Source: Azolla caroliniana (lineage: Eukaryota; Polypodiophyta). Taken from it: a stretch of DNA of 64,000 nucleotides. The stretch lies in the NCBI GenBank assembly GCA_043228905.1, contig JBHGNT010000016.1, positions 6,386,001-6,450,000 of the forward strand. Direction: 5' to 3'. The translations under genes were made by a program, and so were the position numbers. A model generated the notes under the pieces. That model saw only the letters and a list, made by a program, of their open reading frames with translations. It searched no databases and was not told the origin of the DNA. Below, in pieces: positions 1 to 12,280 of this stretch; positions within the stretch are counted from its first letter, which is position 1; every line of letters starts with the position of its first letter.

Positions 1-556
1 GTCAAGCAAAAAAACAATCCTAGTTATTGAAATTCCGTCTCTGTACTCGTAATTACACAATACTAAGAGTAGTTCAATTTCAAGGACAGCACACAGTAAT
101 CACAGTTGAATCATTCAACCATGAACAGCCCCATAGTGGAGCAAGAAAGAAATCCTCATTATCAATAGAGCGTCTTGTCTCTTTACTAGTAATCTCCCCA
201 ACAACCAAAGATGGGACAGCATTTTAAGATGTAATCTCTCATTTGGTCTCATAAGTTAGTTTGGCCTCTTAAAAGATGTTACTACATTTTTCTTTTTTTC
301 TACTGGTAAGGATGCACTCTCGGCTGTTACCTACAGCGTTCAGAAGAATATCAACAGCAAAAGCCAACCGACATCCACCATTCTGAAAACAAGATTGAAG
401 GCAGTGCATAAAAATTTCTACTTATTTAATCTAAACACACATCAATCAAATCAAAACATCAAAAACCATAACTACCCAAAGGACATTCTTACATCTGCTA
501 TAAATCAAATAGAAACATCAGATGGCCCTAGAGAAACCCCCTACTATTACAAGCAC
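1..556. other. Downstream intron of the RIBA gene, no exon recognised
   Basis: This stretch follows the splice donor at 556 of the minus-strand RIBA gene. It is AT-rich. The GTP cyclohydrolase II half expected next in a bifunctional RIBA protein is not recognisable here in any frame, so the remaining exons should lie beyond the left edge. A short splice-bounded open stretch near 310-385 (minus) has no match to GCHII motifs that I can see. Confidence 0.5.
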
Positions 557-3500
557 CTTATTAAATCTGCTATCGATATAATCAGCAAATTGTGTTCTGC
601 AGCAAACTTCCGTAGCCAAGGTAAGCGTGCCATTGAACCATCACGTACATCAACTATTTCAGATAGTATTCCTACTGGCGGCAATCCAGCCATGACTGCT
701 AAATCCAAAGCTGCTTCTGTATGCCCTGCCCTCTTCAGAACACCACCCTCTCTATATCTTAGAGGGAAGATGTGGCCAGGCCTTCGAAAATCATCTGGCT
801 TTGAATCAGGGGAAGAGAGCGCAAGAATTGTAGCTGCCCGATCTGAAGCTGAAACTCCTGTGGTAACCCCAAATTTTCCATCCTGGTGAATAACAATTTC
901 CAAAGTGGATATTTAGCATCCCAAACACACAGCATAAGACTAGCATACACTAATGAAAAAACACAAAGTTATTAGGTTCCGATTCACATGTAGTATACTT
1001 ACCACAGAAACTGTGAATGCAGTACTCAGAGCTTCTTCATTATCTTTGTCATTCACCATCAAAGGTAGCCTTAACCGATCTAGATCATCTCCTTTCATAG
1101 AGACACAAATTATCCCTGTACTATGTTGAGTGAGGAAGGCAAGCGCATTGGGATTGGCCATAGATCCAGCCATTATCAGATCACCCTCATTTTCTCTATC
1201 TTCATCATCAACAACAACTACAAACTGTACACAAATAAAAACATTTTTCAAAATCTACTATAAAGACCTCTCTCTCTCCCCCCCCTCCTTTTCAAAACTA
1301 GAATTTGGGCTCTTTATCTTATTGTATTATCTTCTATGAATGTTTCAACTTCTAGTTGTGTTACTAGGATTTGAGCTCTTTATCTTATTGTATTATCTCC
1401 TATTAATTATCAATAAAAGAAATACCAAAAGAGGTATCAATCTTTGGCTCTAATAAGGTATCAAATACTTTGAAAAGGGACAATCCAGCCTCTTGAGTGC
1501 GAATACAAAATTTCTACAAGGGTCATAACGAGAACAAAACTTCTCCAGTGGCGAAATAAGCAAATTTGGTGGTCCAATTGGATTTATTTTATCAGTCTCT
1601 AGAAGTTTTTTAGGTCCATTTAACTTATCAAACCTTGATAAAACCAGTTTTTTATTTTAACAAAACGCTGCATGGCCTATGGATGAATAGTTTGGATTAT
1701 CAACTTATTCCAGCACATGAAACGGATAGAAATGCACTCCTACCATTTGAATATAAGCCTTGATTTGCCCACTTTTTGCCATGACTAAGTCAAAGAGAAA
1801 TAAGAGGTATCTGTGGACACTAGATACAGAAAGAACTTGGTTCCATCGAAAAATCAGCTAAGCAACATGATGTGGCCAGGTATGAGTCTCTTCTTACATG
1901 TATCCCCAAATGGTTTCATTATTCATGCCAAGTATATATACACGGCTCACATGCCCTTTCCACAGTTTAGAGAAATGCACAAGTGATGACGATGCTATGT
2001 AGGAGCAACTTCAGAAGCTGTACCAAAATGTTAAAGCCTTCATCTTGACAGCCCTCTTACCAATCCTTCATCATCCATGTAAAAAATATAATCTCCTCTA
2101 TTGACAATATCTCCTGCTGCAGCTGGATAAATCATCATTATAGGTTGCCTACTAGGACTAAGATTGTTGCAGTTATACATCTCCTTTTTTTCACAACATT
2201 TTGGACATTGATTAAATCGTATAATAGATTCATCTCATGTGCTGGCAGTGCCTCCCGGAATGGGTAGACATTAATTTCTTTCAGTATCTCTCTAATTCTA
2301 CAATTATAACACAGATATCTTGATTGATATCTATCATAGAAAGTTAGGCGAGCCAATGACAATTAGTCTATTATTCATCGCGTTGATCACAAATAAAATG
2401 ACTCTCACAATATATCCATAACAAGTTAGGCAAGAAAAATGCAAACCAGATACTTGTAAACATGTTAATTATAAGCATTCAAAAGAAAAGAACCATAAAT
2501 AATGAACATATTTTTTATGAAGCTTATTAATCTTACATTACTTATACAGTTAGTAAATAATCTATTCGGTCCAGAATAAGAAGTCAGAGAAACATGCCTT
2601 GCCATCACGAATATCCCTCAGGGCATCTTCAATTGAAGCAAAACCAGCAGATGGGCAATCAATATCTTTCATGTCATCTTCACTAGGGAATGCAGAATCT
2701 AGTTGTAGTAAATTGGCAGTTATGCCATCAATGGGAGACTGTACTTCACTAACTGTAGCTGCAAATTCTCTGGACACACAGCTTTGGAAATTATCATAGC
2801 CAGAGTTGGAAGCATTGCTCTTGCTGCTGGCAAAAGCACCATCTCCAAATCCTGATATACAGCTTAATTGAGGATGAATACGATTCTGATTCTTCTTCGA
2901 AATTAGAAAGCTATTAGTATCCACCCTGTAAGACCAAGAAAAACTTAGTATCCATCCATGAGATTTCTCATCTAGAAATATAGAATCATAAGAAAATATG
3001 CATCTTAAAAGCAGTGTAGAAATTGGATAGCGAGAATGATAGAGAAATATGAAAGGTAGTATATGCATATCCTTATAAAGCCATCATATTTTATTTCAGA
3101 TTCTCAAAATGCGGAATACAAAACATTAACAATGGGAAAACATTACTTGATGCAATATTTCATTTGAGAAGATTTAAATTGCAAAATTTCCACTATAACT
3201 TTGAAAAGAAAAGCAATGAATGTCTACCATTTAGATATAAACCTGAAGAGGACAATGAAAATATTCAATACCCATAAAACATGATAAGTCTCTTTAACTA
3301 TGCAAATTCTTGAATCATAAAGTAGATGCAACAAAAGCATCTAATGCTAACAAACTGACCACCCTTTGCAAACAAGCACACAAGACTGTATAAGTACAAT
3401 CTGTACAACAATCAATATACAAAAACTCTTTTTGTACAAACCAATTATTCTTCATGACCAATTGTATTGCAGCAGATGCAATTAATTGCACATACTAGAA

Positions 3501-4482
3501 CATTATAGCAAATAAACTTGGAGGTAAAAAGCACAATGGCATTGTCCTCTATCATTTCAGGAAGTGTACGATTTACTCCATCAGATCTAGGAATGTTTTT
3601 TTGAGAAGAATGCTAATGATTCCATATCATTTAGAAAACCATAAACTTACCAATTAGTCCTTTCAGGTTTAGATATGTATGCATATTGTGTCGTTGTTTT
3701 ATGTTTTAAAATAATGACACAATAGGTGTGGAAGTGTGGGGTTTAAGTACTTGACATAATGACTTAGGCCATGTTTATAACTAGGAGTGGTGCTTTTTTA
3801 CATGGGCACAAAAGAAGATGAAGATGGGATACGTAAAGAAGAAAAAGCAAAAGTTAAGTATACATGAGACATCATGACAAAAATAAAGGAAGGTATATGA
3901 AGCTCCTCCCGTGTCAAAAATAGGGAACTGCTTGGTCCATATAAGTAGTGGTTGCTTAGTTCATTGGCTGTTTTCTGTGTTCAAGGTGTCTTTGGACCCA
4001 TTTTGTTGTAAACCAATTGTCTTATGGGCCAATTTTGGTCTTAGAAGACATTAATATTTCTTTCTTTCTTTCTCGATAAGGCGAATCTAGAAAATTTTAT
4101 TTCCCTCACATCGGAGCTGTATTGGGGGGAGATTGAAACTCTGCAAAGTTTGGCAGCTGTTAAAGAAGAAATCTCGGTTTTTTGGCGGTTCCTAGGTCAA
4201 TTGGTGTTGGAATCACTGCCCACGGCGACCCCTATACTCTCCTCACCAGTCTTTCATCACATATATGTACACACATTGCAAAATTTGGCTCACTTTGAGA
4301 AAAAAACAAAAGGATATCAAATTCCCATGCTCTGAAATGGAGAAATGAGAATAGAAAACATGTAGGGAGAAAAGGAAGAAGCAAAAAAAGGAGGACCTTA
4401 CACACCTGAATCTGATGATGGTGGGAGATGGTATTGGTGCCGAGCACAGGGCTGCTGTGAAATGAGACAGAACCGAATCCAT
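557..4482 (-). CDS. RIBA: RIBA-type riboflavin biosynthesis protein, N-terminal half (DHBP synthase domain), partial
   Basis: This is the 5' part of a plastid riboflavin-pathway gene; the domain makes 3,4-dihydroxy-2-butanone 4-phosphate from ribulose 5-phosphate. Four coding exons are seen on the minus strand: 4482-4406 (start ATG, 25 codons plus 2 nt, Ser/Thr-rich and transit-peptide-like), 2925-2598 (low-complexity linker ending in the domain's first helix), 1224-1003 and 882-557. All junctions keep frame. Exon 3 carries the [11 protein letters not shown] substrate/metal motif and [10 protein letters not shown]; exon 4 carries [34 protein letters not shown] and DGSMARLP, ending at SIADLIR. 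The exon 2 donor is GC, not GT. The expected GTP cyclohydrolase II half lies outside the window, so I cannot say whether the protein is bifunctional. Family identity is sure; which RIBA paralogue is not. Confidence 0.92.
1225..2597 (-). other. RIBA intron 2 with a GC-AG boundary
   Basis: On the minus strand the donor reads AAG|GCATGT at 2598/2597 and the acceptor TGTACAG|TTT at 1225/1224. Joining there gives the expected ...DGK then FVVVVDD of the family in phase 0. The nearest GT donor, three bases further in, would shift the frame into a stop. The intron body is AT-rich and I see no gene inside it. Confidence 0.8.
2926..4405 (-). other. RIBA intron 1, no gene seen
   Basis: Donor CAG|GTGTGT at 4406/4405 and acceptor CTTACAG|GGT at 2926/2925 on the minus strand. 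The joined codon AG+G gives Arg in frame. The 1.48 kb between is AT-rich. The part at 3.77-4.12 kb has an LTR-like look (TATA-like box, CT-rich leader), but no paired termini or target duplication could be found. Confidence 0.7.
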
Positions 4483-4540
4483 CAAGAATTAAAACCCCTC
4501 TTCTCTCTTTTCTCTGCTCTTCTCTTCTCTTCTCTTTTCT

Positions 4541-4593
<53 letters not shown>

Positions 4594-4640
4594 CTTTTCT
4601 CTGATCTCTGCTCTGTTCTGATCTGACAATGGCTCTGGCT
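4483..4640 (-). promoter_or_regulatory. RIBA 5' leader/promoter-proximal region with a CT/GA microsatellite
   Basis: Immediately upstream of the RIBA start codon lies a pyrimidine-rich stretch (plus strand) with an uninterrupted TC repeat at about 4544-4590. In the gene's sense it reads (GA)n, a common feature of plant 5' leaders and core promoters. No clear TATA box could be assigned. The apparent Arg-Glu-rich ORFs here are only translations of the repeat. Confidence 0.5.
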
Positions 4641-4813
4641 CTTTGAATGTGGCGTGTGTGCGTTTTGGGGGCGGCTAATACGAAAGAGAGAATACAAAAT
4701 ACAGAGAAGACCCCCAAAAGAAGAAGAAGAAGAAAAAGAAGACAATATAAATCAGAAGAGAAGGCCAATTCAAAAAGCACCTATGCTTTATTATACTGTA
4801 TACATACTATACA

Positions 4814-4814
<1 letters not shown>

Positions 4815-4844
<30 letters not shown>

Positions 4845-4870
4845 CACATACACATACACATACACATATA
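4815..4870. repeat. ACAT / ACACAT microsatellite
   Basis: Tandem ACAT units pass into ACACAT units and then TATATA. It lies in the spacer upstream of RIBA. Confidence 0.9.
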
Positions 4871-5132
4871 TATGTATAATATCATACCATCCATCAGTCG
4901 AGAGACTGAACCCGATGAACCGACCAAGCAATCGAACGTGAGGAATCACACATGTGTGTGCGTGTGTGAACACAAGCACAGGTGCTTTTTTACACACGAT
5001 ACTGCAACAACTCGAGAGACTCGTGCTCTCCTCTACCACCTCGATCCACCAGCTGTCGTCAACGCCATTCGTCACCTACAAAAAAAAACCTCGTCCGAGA
5101 TTGTACCAAGTTGCCTCTAAAGTAAGCGAGCG

Positions 5133-5164
<32 letters not shown>

Positions 5165-6100
5165 AACCATAATATGAACCATGTGTACCGTACGTGCATT
5201 CGCATTCAAGTATGTATGTTCCGATCATTCGAGTATGTATGGTGCACACCCTCAAAGTATGGTAATTTAATACCATGCTTCTGTATTCGTTATTTACCAT
5301 AAGATAAAACTTTTTTTTTAAGGTATAAAAAGTGAGAAAAAACGATTTAAAAAACATCCACCCAAAAACAAATTTTTAAAAATGAGTATGTTTTCACAAC
5401 ATACGCATTTGTTTGCAAACATATGAAAACAATTGTTTGAGTAGAATAATGTGAATATTATGTTCTATGCTTACACCTATACATTCTTGTTTAGTAGGCA
5501 AATGCATTTCGTGTTCGTGGCCCATCTCCAAGATAATAATAAAAATAACGTCCACAACATTTCTGTATGAACGAATGGATTCGCCACAATCATGATTTCC
5601 CTCGTTGGTAGATATTAGAAATACACACACACTTTCTCTCTCCCCCCCTCTGTTTGGTAAAACATGTACAATTATATTGATAAATGTGTGAAAAAAAACT
5701 ATTCTCTTTCTCTCATGAAAACGCACGCGCCCCACGCCATTATGTTGGTAAATGTGTGTGAAAAACTACTTTCTTTTTTTTCTTTGGTAAGAAATACTAC
5801 TCACTCAAATGTTTGTTTACTTTTAAACATGAGAATACAAAAGGACCCTATTATCCTTACTACAATAGTAAGTATCTTATGACAAGGTAAACTTCCTAAG
5901 GTGTTACAATAGTAATTGACATAAATGCAACTACTACAAGGACCAAGGTGCTTGCAATATTGGTGGCAAATTTTGTCAAAGCAATTTTCCTTCAATTATC
6001 CTAGTGATCTATTGTTATACTCCATGGAGACCATAAAAGAATGAACCTATTTCTCACTCCAATTGTACAACATCCCCAACACCCAAGGTAGTTAAAAAAA
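4871..6100. other. AT-rich spacer with microsatellites, no gene
   Basis: No coding potential recognised on either strand. A (TG)n microsatellite lies at about 5137-5164. Two imperfect copies of a short segment (AAATGTGTG followed by A-runs, ACTA and CTTTCT) occur at about 5685-5720 and 5750-5790, a local duplication. Confidence 0.6.
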
Positions 6101-6149
6101 ACAACCACATATGACAAAGAGGTAAATTTCAACTTCCACTGAAAGGGTG

Positions 6150-6330
6150 ACAAAATCATCCATGGTTCATGATACTCAATGTCAAAACATAACAAGCCAA
6201 TTTGCCTTAGCAAATAGACATGTAAGGAATATATGATTGTTATCCTCTTTATTCAATGTACAAAAAAAACATGCCAATGATTTAAATCCATCTCCAAAGG
6301 CAACAAGATCACCATTACCCACGAAAGAAA
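6150..6330 (-). pseudogene. LINE relic: zinc-finger (zf-RVT-like) end of a reverse transcriptase ORF
   Basis: On the minus strand a short open stretch contains a CFFC pair followed after about 10 residues by HIFLTCLFAKANW. That is the Cys-Cys...His-Cys...W pattern found after the RT domain of plant non-LTR retrotransposons. A stop follows directly and neither RT nor endonuclease is recognisable beside it. It is a short fragment in the opposite direction to the LINE relic at 7.1-8.95 kb. Confidence 0.5.
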
Positions 6331-7139
6331 CACTTTCACACATGATGGAAGAGGAGAAATGTCATCCTACATCCAAAAGCCGATCTCGCCATTATATACA
6401 ATGATTAATATGCCATGCATGCGAACCTCTCCCTCTCAAGTCTATACCAACCAGCCTTTAAAGCTCTTACTCATGTTGTACATGCTATGTAGGTATGGAT
6501 TTCATTCATGTAAACCATTTCCCATGTTCATTCCACCACATGCATTAATATCATGATCATGGAGCTTTAGGAAACATAGAACTTTTCTTTTCTTTGGTAT
6601 GAGTAATATGAATTCACTCATGTGTGTAATCATGATTTGTCTCTTTGCCCACTTTCGGCCTCTAGTCAATGTTAAACATAGTGTCTCTCCATGTCTATAT
6701 TACACATGTGCATGTGTTAAATTTTGGAGAAACCTAACGGGGAAACGTGTTAAAAGTTATGGTCAATTATGAAATTCTATATACATCGTAAGCACTTTAG
6801 TGAGCAATCAAATGTCAAAATGAGTATGTATTGTTGTTCTCTTTCACTTGTGCCTCCCTTCTTTATAATTGAAGATGTATGCATAAGGCTTACGAAATTG
6901 GCCTCTAAAACTAGAGATCTTTGATGTATAAAGGCTAAAATACTCAAATGGACAAAAAAGGAAGCACATGCAATGAAGATGTAAATCATGCAAACAATTA
7001 ATGGATTATCACGGTTGTCTCGCCTATGGCAAAACTATTTTGATGGGAAAAGAAGCACGTGCATGGAGAAAGTCATATATTTAATCATGCATTGCAACAT
7101 GGCATTGTCCTATTATTGGAGTACAAATTAGATCAAGCC

Positions 7140-8950
7140 TTTAGATAAAGGTGGATGTGTAAGCTCATGGACAAGTTGGATTTTGAAAACACCATAGCAC
7201 CATCAATCAACGGGTCAACCTTTGCATATTAATGAAAGAATATCATTTGAGAGAGATGAGCTTTCTATTTTTTATTTGTATACTTCAAGAAAGCTTTTGA
7301 TATGGTACCTTGTGAGCATCATTATAGGCATGTGGAAGAACTCATGGTGCGGAGTGAATATATGATTGCAATTCTTCAATCTATAATAAGCCTATATATA
7401 TATTGTATATGGGGATGGAATTTCAATTTTTTTTCAACTGCACTATTTGTGTTAAACAAGGATGCCCACTCTCACCGACTCTACTTGATCTATTCACCCC
7501 TATTGTAAAGGAAGAATGTATTGATGAAGTTGTCATGGAGAATGTGGTCATATTGTTTTTTGTATAATATAAATCATGTGGTGTTTTTTTCAATTGCACT
7601 ATTTGTGTTAAACAAGGAAGCCCACTCTCACCAACTCTACTTCACCTATTCACCCAGATTGTAAAGGAAGAATGTATCGAGCACGTTGTCATATTGTTTT
7701 TTGTACAATACAAATCATGTGGTGTTTATTGTAAATACTTTAGGAGATACACAAAATCTTACGAGGAAATTAGAAGAGTTTTGTATGCATAATGAGTTTA
7801 GTTTTAATAGCTCTAAAACAAAGATTCTGAAGAGCCAAAATAAGGATGACCCATGCATTATATACCATAATGAGCGACTTAAAACAGTCGAAAACTTTAA
7901 ATACCTTGTACTTCAAGTTCCCTCAAATCATAGATGGAATGAATGGCCATTGATCGCTTAGAAGCGAGAAAGAAAGCATATAGGAAAAATGTCAAGGTTC
8001 ACATTGTCGTGATGTGGCATATGTGCATGAATTCAAGTTTACGGTAGGTTAAGGGTTTGGTCAAAGACATAATTGAAGGGCATGTGACAAGATCAAATTT
8101 ATACTAGAAGTTGAAGTTAGCTCATATGGTAAGAGTAAACCACTGGAAAAATAAGGTCAACCTACGAAAGAGCAATGAAAGAAAATTTTGAGCTAATATG
8201 TGAAAGTGATGAAAATAAAGCAATCATTGGCATCGCAATGAATATTTTCTAGTGTTGGGCACCAATGCTAAGATAAGGATAATTGAATGGTAACAAAAAA
8301 AACAATTATGAAGGGAAATTTTGAGTTAATATTTGAAAGCGATGACAGTGAAGCAATCATTGACATGATAATTGTTGCGGAATCAAAAATAGTTAACCAA
8401 AATAAAGCTATTAAGTAAAAGCAAGATGCATACGAGAAACAAAGACACCAGAAATTTAATGAGGTTCGGCTAATTTTACTTACGCACTCAGACTCTATCA
8501 AGATTAATATTTCTCAAAGAAATATGACAAAAGAAGAAGCAACAATACCAAACTATTAAAGATGAGTTTGGAAAATATGATCCCTAAACTTAGGATAGGG
8601 GAGTTGAATTTATAATACAAGACTTTCCCTCTCCTTCCCACTCCTTTCAATGTATGGGAAAAAAAGGAGCAAGCATCCACAATAATGAACATTTTCTAGT
8701 TTTTTGGGAGTGCGCATTGGTCAAAAAGTCTTAGACTAGGTTTTTGAGAACTTTTGTGATTGCAAGGTGGTTGGGCTTTGTTACATGGGGAAATGTGGTC
8801 TACAGCTCATTCCATAATTCAATTTCTTCTTATGAGGTAGATTCTAATCATTCTTTCTGAATTAACAAAATGGATGCTTGGATTCTTGCAGTATTTCTGG
8901 GATAGATTGGCTCCAATAGTTATATGGTCTATATGGAATCCATGATGTCG
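7140..8950 (+). pseudogene. Decayed LINE (non-LTR retrotransposon), RT to C-terminal part
   Basis: Recognisable pieces in order: FKKAFDMVP (RT palm motif A region, about 7285-7320), CVKQGCPLSPTLL (about 7445-7490, repeated at about 7605-7650), an approximately 90-residue open piece with SKTKIL typical of RT thumb/connection (7686-7961), and a C-terminal part ending IVIWSIWNP (about 8690-8942) like the tail after the LINE zinc finger. The reading frame is broken many times. Two internal segments are tandemly duplicated, at 7.42-7.74 kb and 8.16-8.37 kb. A solo LTR at 8373-8681 interrupts the C-terminal part. No endonuclease, 5' end or poly(A) tail was identified. Confidence 0.75.
8368..8686 (-). 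mobile_element. Solo LTR with perfect 5-bp target-site duplication
   Basis: A 309-bp unit (8373-8681) begins TGTTGCGG and ends CATCCACA, and is flanked on both sides by ATAAT (8368-8372 and 8682-8686). Read on the minus strand it has a TATA-like TATTATAAAT, then a leader containing AGCCGAACCTC, a motif often seen in plant copia LTRs. Removing it with one ATAAT joins the LINE relic cleanly, and that junction matches the nearby duplicate of the same LINE segment. It is therefore the product of LTR-LTR recombination after insertion. Confidence 0.85.
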
Positions 8951-9544
8951 TGATGTGGCGGGATCGAAGGTAGGAAAGTGACTAAAAAGAGGACAAGGAA
9001 TGGAGTGAAAGCGTGTGTGAAAAAGTATGAGAGAGAATGTGTAACGCATGAGAAAAGGGAAGCCACAAGTGTAAATATGTTAATATAAATGTAAAGAATC
9101 GATGGTGATTCTTGTGTAGCGGAAGAGATGTGTGTTATGTGTATGTGTGAGAGGAATTAGAGGAGAGATGAGAGAACACAAGATAGATAGAAAAAGGAAT
9201 ACTCAAGAAGAAGATGATGTATATTTCACAAGTAGAATGGATATACAAAATTGTAGCATTACAAGGAATCACAACCGACTTAGTATGAAGTATGAGGAGG
9301 GTGCTTTATACAGAGTCACCCTCTCTCTTCATTAACTTTACAACAACCACTCTCTCTCTTGAGGAATGTGAAGATTCATAGTCATGGGGAATATGTAACT
9401 CATTAGTTATGTGTCATAGAATATGATTCTATGACACATAGTTAATGTGTAGAGAGTAGTGGTGTGACTCTTAACCTTTGACTAATCACGGATTCTCAAA
9501 AGGTGTGTTCACACGTTGCACTATATTGAGCTTGATTCTCAACA
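8946..9544 (-). repeat. 3' LTR of element G
   Basis: The right edge is clear: on the minus strand the polypurine tract TTGAGGGGGCG is followed by TGTTGAGAATCAAGC, the LTR start. A TATA-like TGTATAAAGC lies near 9310 on the minus strand. The left edge (TGTCGTGATG at 8946) is chosen because LTRs end in TG/CA and the LINE relic stops just before it; the exact base is uncertain. Confidence 0.6.
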
Positions 9545-11810
9545 CGCCCCCTCAAGGTCAACTTGGGTCGGTTCCTTTTGATTGATGTCCGCTTCGACTG
9601 GTATCCGGTTCAAACGATCTCCGGTTTCCGCTTCGGCTCGTACTTGTTTGGACGGTATATGGTTCTCGCATGTACTCCCCCTCAAGCTTGGCAAGTCAGG
9701 AATCGTCAATCCAAGGTCTGACATGAATAATGGGAGTCTGATCCTTGATGGGGACACCCAGATCCTTCTAAATCCTCTAGAGCCATACGGCTTCACATGC
9801 AGCTACGACTGTGCCCCTGTATTCGGCCTCCGTACTCGAAAGTGCGACAATAGGCTGCTTCTTACTACTCCAAGATATTTCTCCGCTACCGAGCGAGAAG
9901 ACAAATCCGAAGGTTGATCGTCGATCGATTTTGTAGCCTGCCCAGTCCGCATATGTGTACCCTTCGAGTCGTATTGGTGTGGCTGATGCGTAGTGAACAC
10001 CGTAATCCATTGTGCTGCTCATGTATCGTAATACTCGCTTAGCGTAATCGAAATGGATATCTCGCAGAGTTTGCATGAATTGGCTAAGGAGTCCAACTGG
10101 ATAGCTAAGGTCAGGTTGAGTGATCGTGCGATAGATGAGGCTCCTGATCAGTTGACGATATTGGGTCGGCTCACATTCTTCTGTGCCGGAGTCAGCATCC
10201 AATTTAAGGTTTCGATCGAGAGGGGCTGCGACAAATTTACACTGAATCATCCCAAACTTGTATAACAAGTTGAGGATGTAGTGTCGTTGGGAGATCATAA
10301 TGCCGGTCGGAGTCTGTATTACCTCGATGCCTAGGAAGTAATGAAGCTCCTTCATGTCTGTCATCTCGAATTTGTTGGAGAGGAGGGTCTTTACCTTGTT
10401 GATGTTGACTAGACTTTCACCTCCAATGACCAAATCATCCACGTATAGGATGATGATAATTAGGCTTCTAGGGTTGTGTCGTACATAGAGGGAGTTGTCG
10501 GATTTCGACATTCGAAAGCCGATTTGATGAAGATATTGCGTAATCTTTGAATGCCAAGCATGCGGTGCTTGCTTGAGGCCATAGAGAGGCTTCTTGAGTT
10601 GGCATACGACTTTTGGATAAATGCGCGATTCGAAGCCGGGTGGTTGTACCATGTACACCTCATCTAATTCGCCTTGAAGAAAGGTGTTCTTGACGTCCAT
10701 TTGGTGGAGGTGCCACCCTTTTGCCGTTGCAAGTGCGATCACGGTTCGCACCGTCGTCATCTTTGCCACCGGGGCAAAGGTCGCTTCATAGTCGACTCCA
10801 TGTGTTTGTGCGTATCCTTTTGCTACGAGTCGAGCTTTGTAATGGTTTACGGAGCTGTCAACATTATACTAGATCTATCTGCAACCAATTGCCTTCTTGT
10901 GCGGTGTGTGGGGAACAAGATCCCATGTCTCGTTCTTGGAGAGTGCTTGCATCTCCTCATTCGTCGCTTAAACCCATCTAGGGTCCGTCGTAGCTTTAGA
11001 AAACGTTTTTGGCTCCCGTACTGTCGCTACCTTCATAATAAAAGCGTAATGGTATGCCATATAATCGTTGTAGCCGAATCAGCTTACGGGGTTCTTTTCA
11101 TGGGTGGATCGACGGAGCTTCTCGTTTGTGGATACTACAACTTTCTCAAGGCCTTCGAACTCACTATCGAAGGAGTGAGTCGATTAGTTGCCGTTGAAGT
11201 GATCGTCTTCATACTTCGGCATTTTCGCCTTCCCTTTGTCCATCTTCGGACTCGGTCGATATGTGCTTTGATCGCTCGGGGGCTCTTGTGGCCCACTAAG
11301 CCTTGTCGTAATTGGGCTTTCTTCGAACATGCGCGTGAGTCGATCTTTGACTTCTATCTCTATTTCGACGGAATCTGGGTCGAGCGGAATCGAAGTCAAA
11401 GTTGTCTCTGGTGCGTACCAGGATGTGGACTCGTCGAAAATGACGTCTCGACTTACTCGAGATTTTCGAGTTGAGGGGTTGTAGCACTTGTACCCCTTTT
11501 GCTCTAGTGAGTATGCTACAAGGATACATTTCTCGGACTTCGGGTCGAGCTTTTGACGCTTCTCGTCGGGGATGTGCACGTATGCAATGGAGTTGAATAT
11601 CCGAACATGTGATAGGTTCGGCTTCTTTTCGAAAAACTTCTCGTGCGGACTAAGTTCGTGCACACCGATTCATGAGGTATACGACCGTGTTAGCCGCTTC
11701 TGCCTAGTACGACTTCGGCACGTGCTTTTCGTTCATCATGGCCTGTGCTACTTCGAGGATGTGCCGATTCTTTCGTTTGGCCACTCTGTTTTGTTGTGAC
11801 GTATGTCGAC
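9545..11810 (-). pseudogene. Element G pol: integrase C-terminus, RT and truncated RNase H
   Basis: The longest open part (10769-9777) has copia RT hallmarks: MDVKNTFLQGELDEVYM, PLYGLKQAPHAWH, the catalytic ILYVDD, then RNase H starting at TYADWAG and reaching SSTEAEYRG. The normal last 70 or so residues of RNase H are missing and the frame runs straight into the polypurine tract, so there is a 3' deletion. At 11663-11184 is the integrase C-terminal region (FNSIAYVHIPDEKRQKLDPKSEKC...). The first part of RT between about 10770 and 11180 is out of frame. F was inserted at 11810/11815. Confidence 0.85.
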
Positions 11811-11814
11811 ACAA

Positions 11815-12280
11815 TGTCAGGAATAGTACTAAACATAGAGAGGATTAGTACTAAATAGAGAGAGAATTAGTACTAGAGAAGGGAAGTACTATTAGTACTA
11901 AGGGGACGGGACTGCGTAAGACTCCCGAGAGAGGAAGAGAGAAGAGTAGAGAGAGAGATAGCGAGGACGAGAGAGAGAGAGAGATGATGATAACAGATTA
12001 TATCTTGTAAGAAGAGTAAGTACAAAAGGGCTATGAGGCTAAAGACTGGCGTTGAACCAATTTGGTTCAACATAATGCCTAGTGCCCTCTTTTATAGTGT
12101 TCTCAAGAGTAATCCTGAAGCTTCTAGAATGTTCTAGAGAAATATGGAATATACATTAATTTCCTATAATAAAATGTAAATGAAAATAATATCCTATGTA
12201 TTACAATAGATGATATAATGGTCAAGAACTCGACCCATATAACCTAAGGTCATGGGTTTGAGTCTTGCCATATCATGACA
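11815..12280 (-). repeat. 3' LTR of element F
   Basis: It starts TGTCAGG and ends TCATGACA (plus strand). It keeps the inverted repeat GTTGAACC...GGTTCAAC next to the TATA box, at about 12051-12071, which the other LTR has lost. Confidence 0.92.

Noticed and set aside
297-400. Next RIBA exon (GTP cyclohydrolase II start)
   Set aside because: Splice-like borders enclose a short open stretch, but its residues match none of the GCHII motifs.
3770-4120. Solo LTR in RIBA intron 1
   Set aside because: LTR-like composition only; no TG/CA termini with matching flanking duplication could be found.
4232-4780. Arg-Glu and Ser/Phe-rich ORFs over the RIBA leader
   Set aside because: They are translations of the CT/GA microsatellite; only the 25-codon RIBA exon 1 inside has splice and family support.
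9582-11474. Long plus-strand ORFs in 9.6-11.5 kb
   Set aside because: They are antisense to element G's pol, whose minus-strand frame shows clear RT and RNase H motifs.
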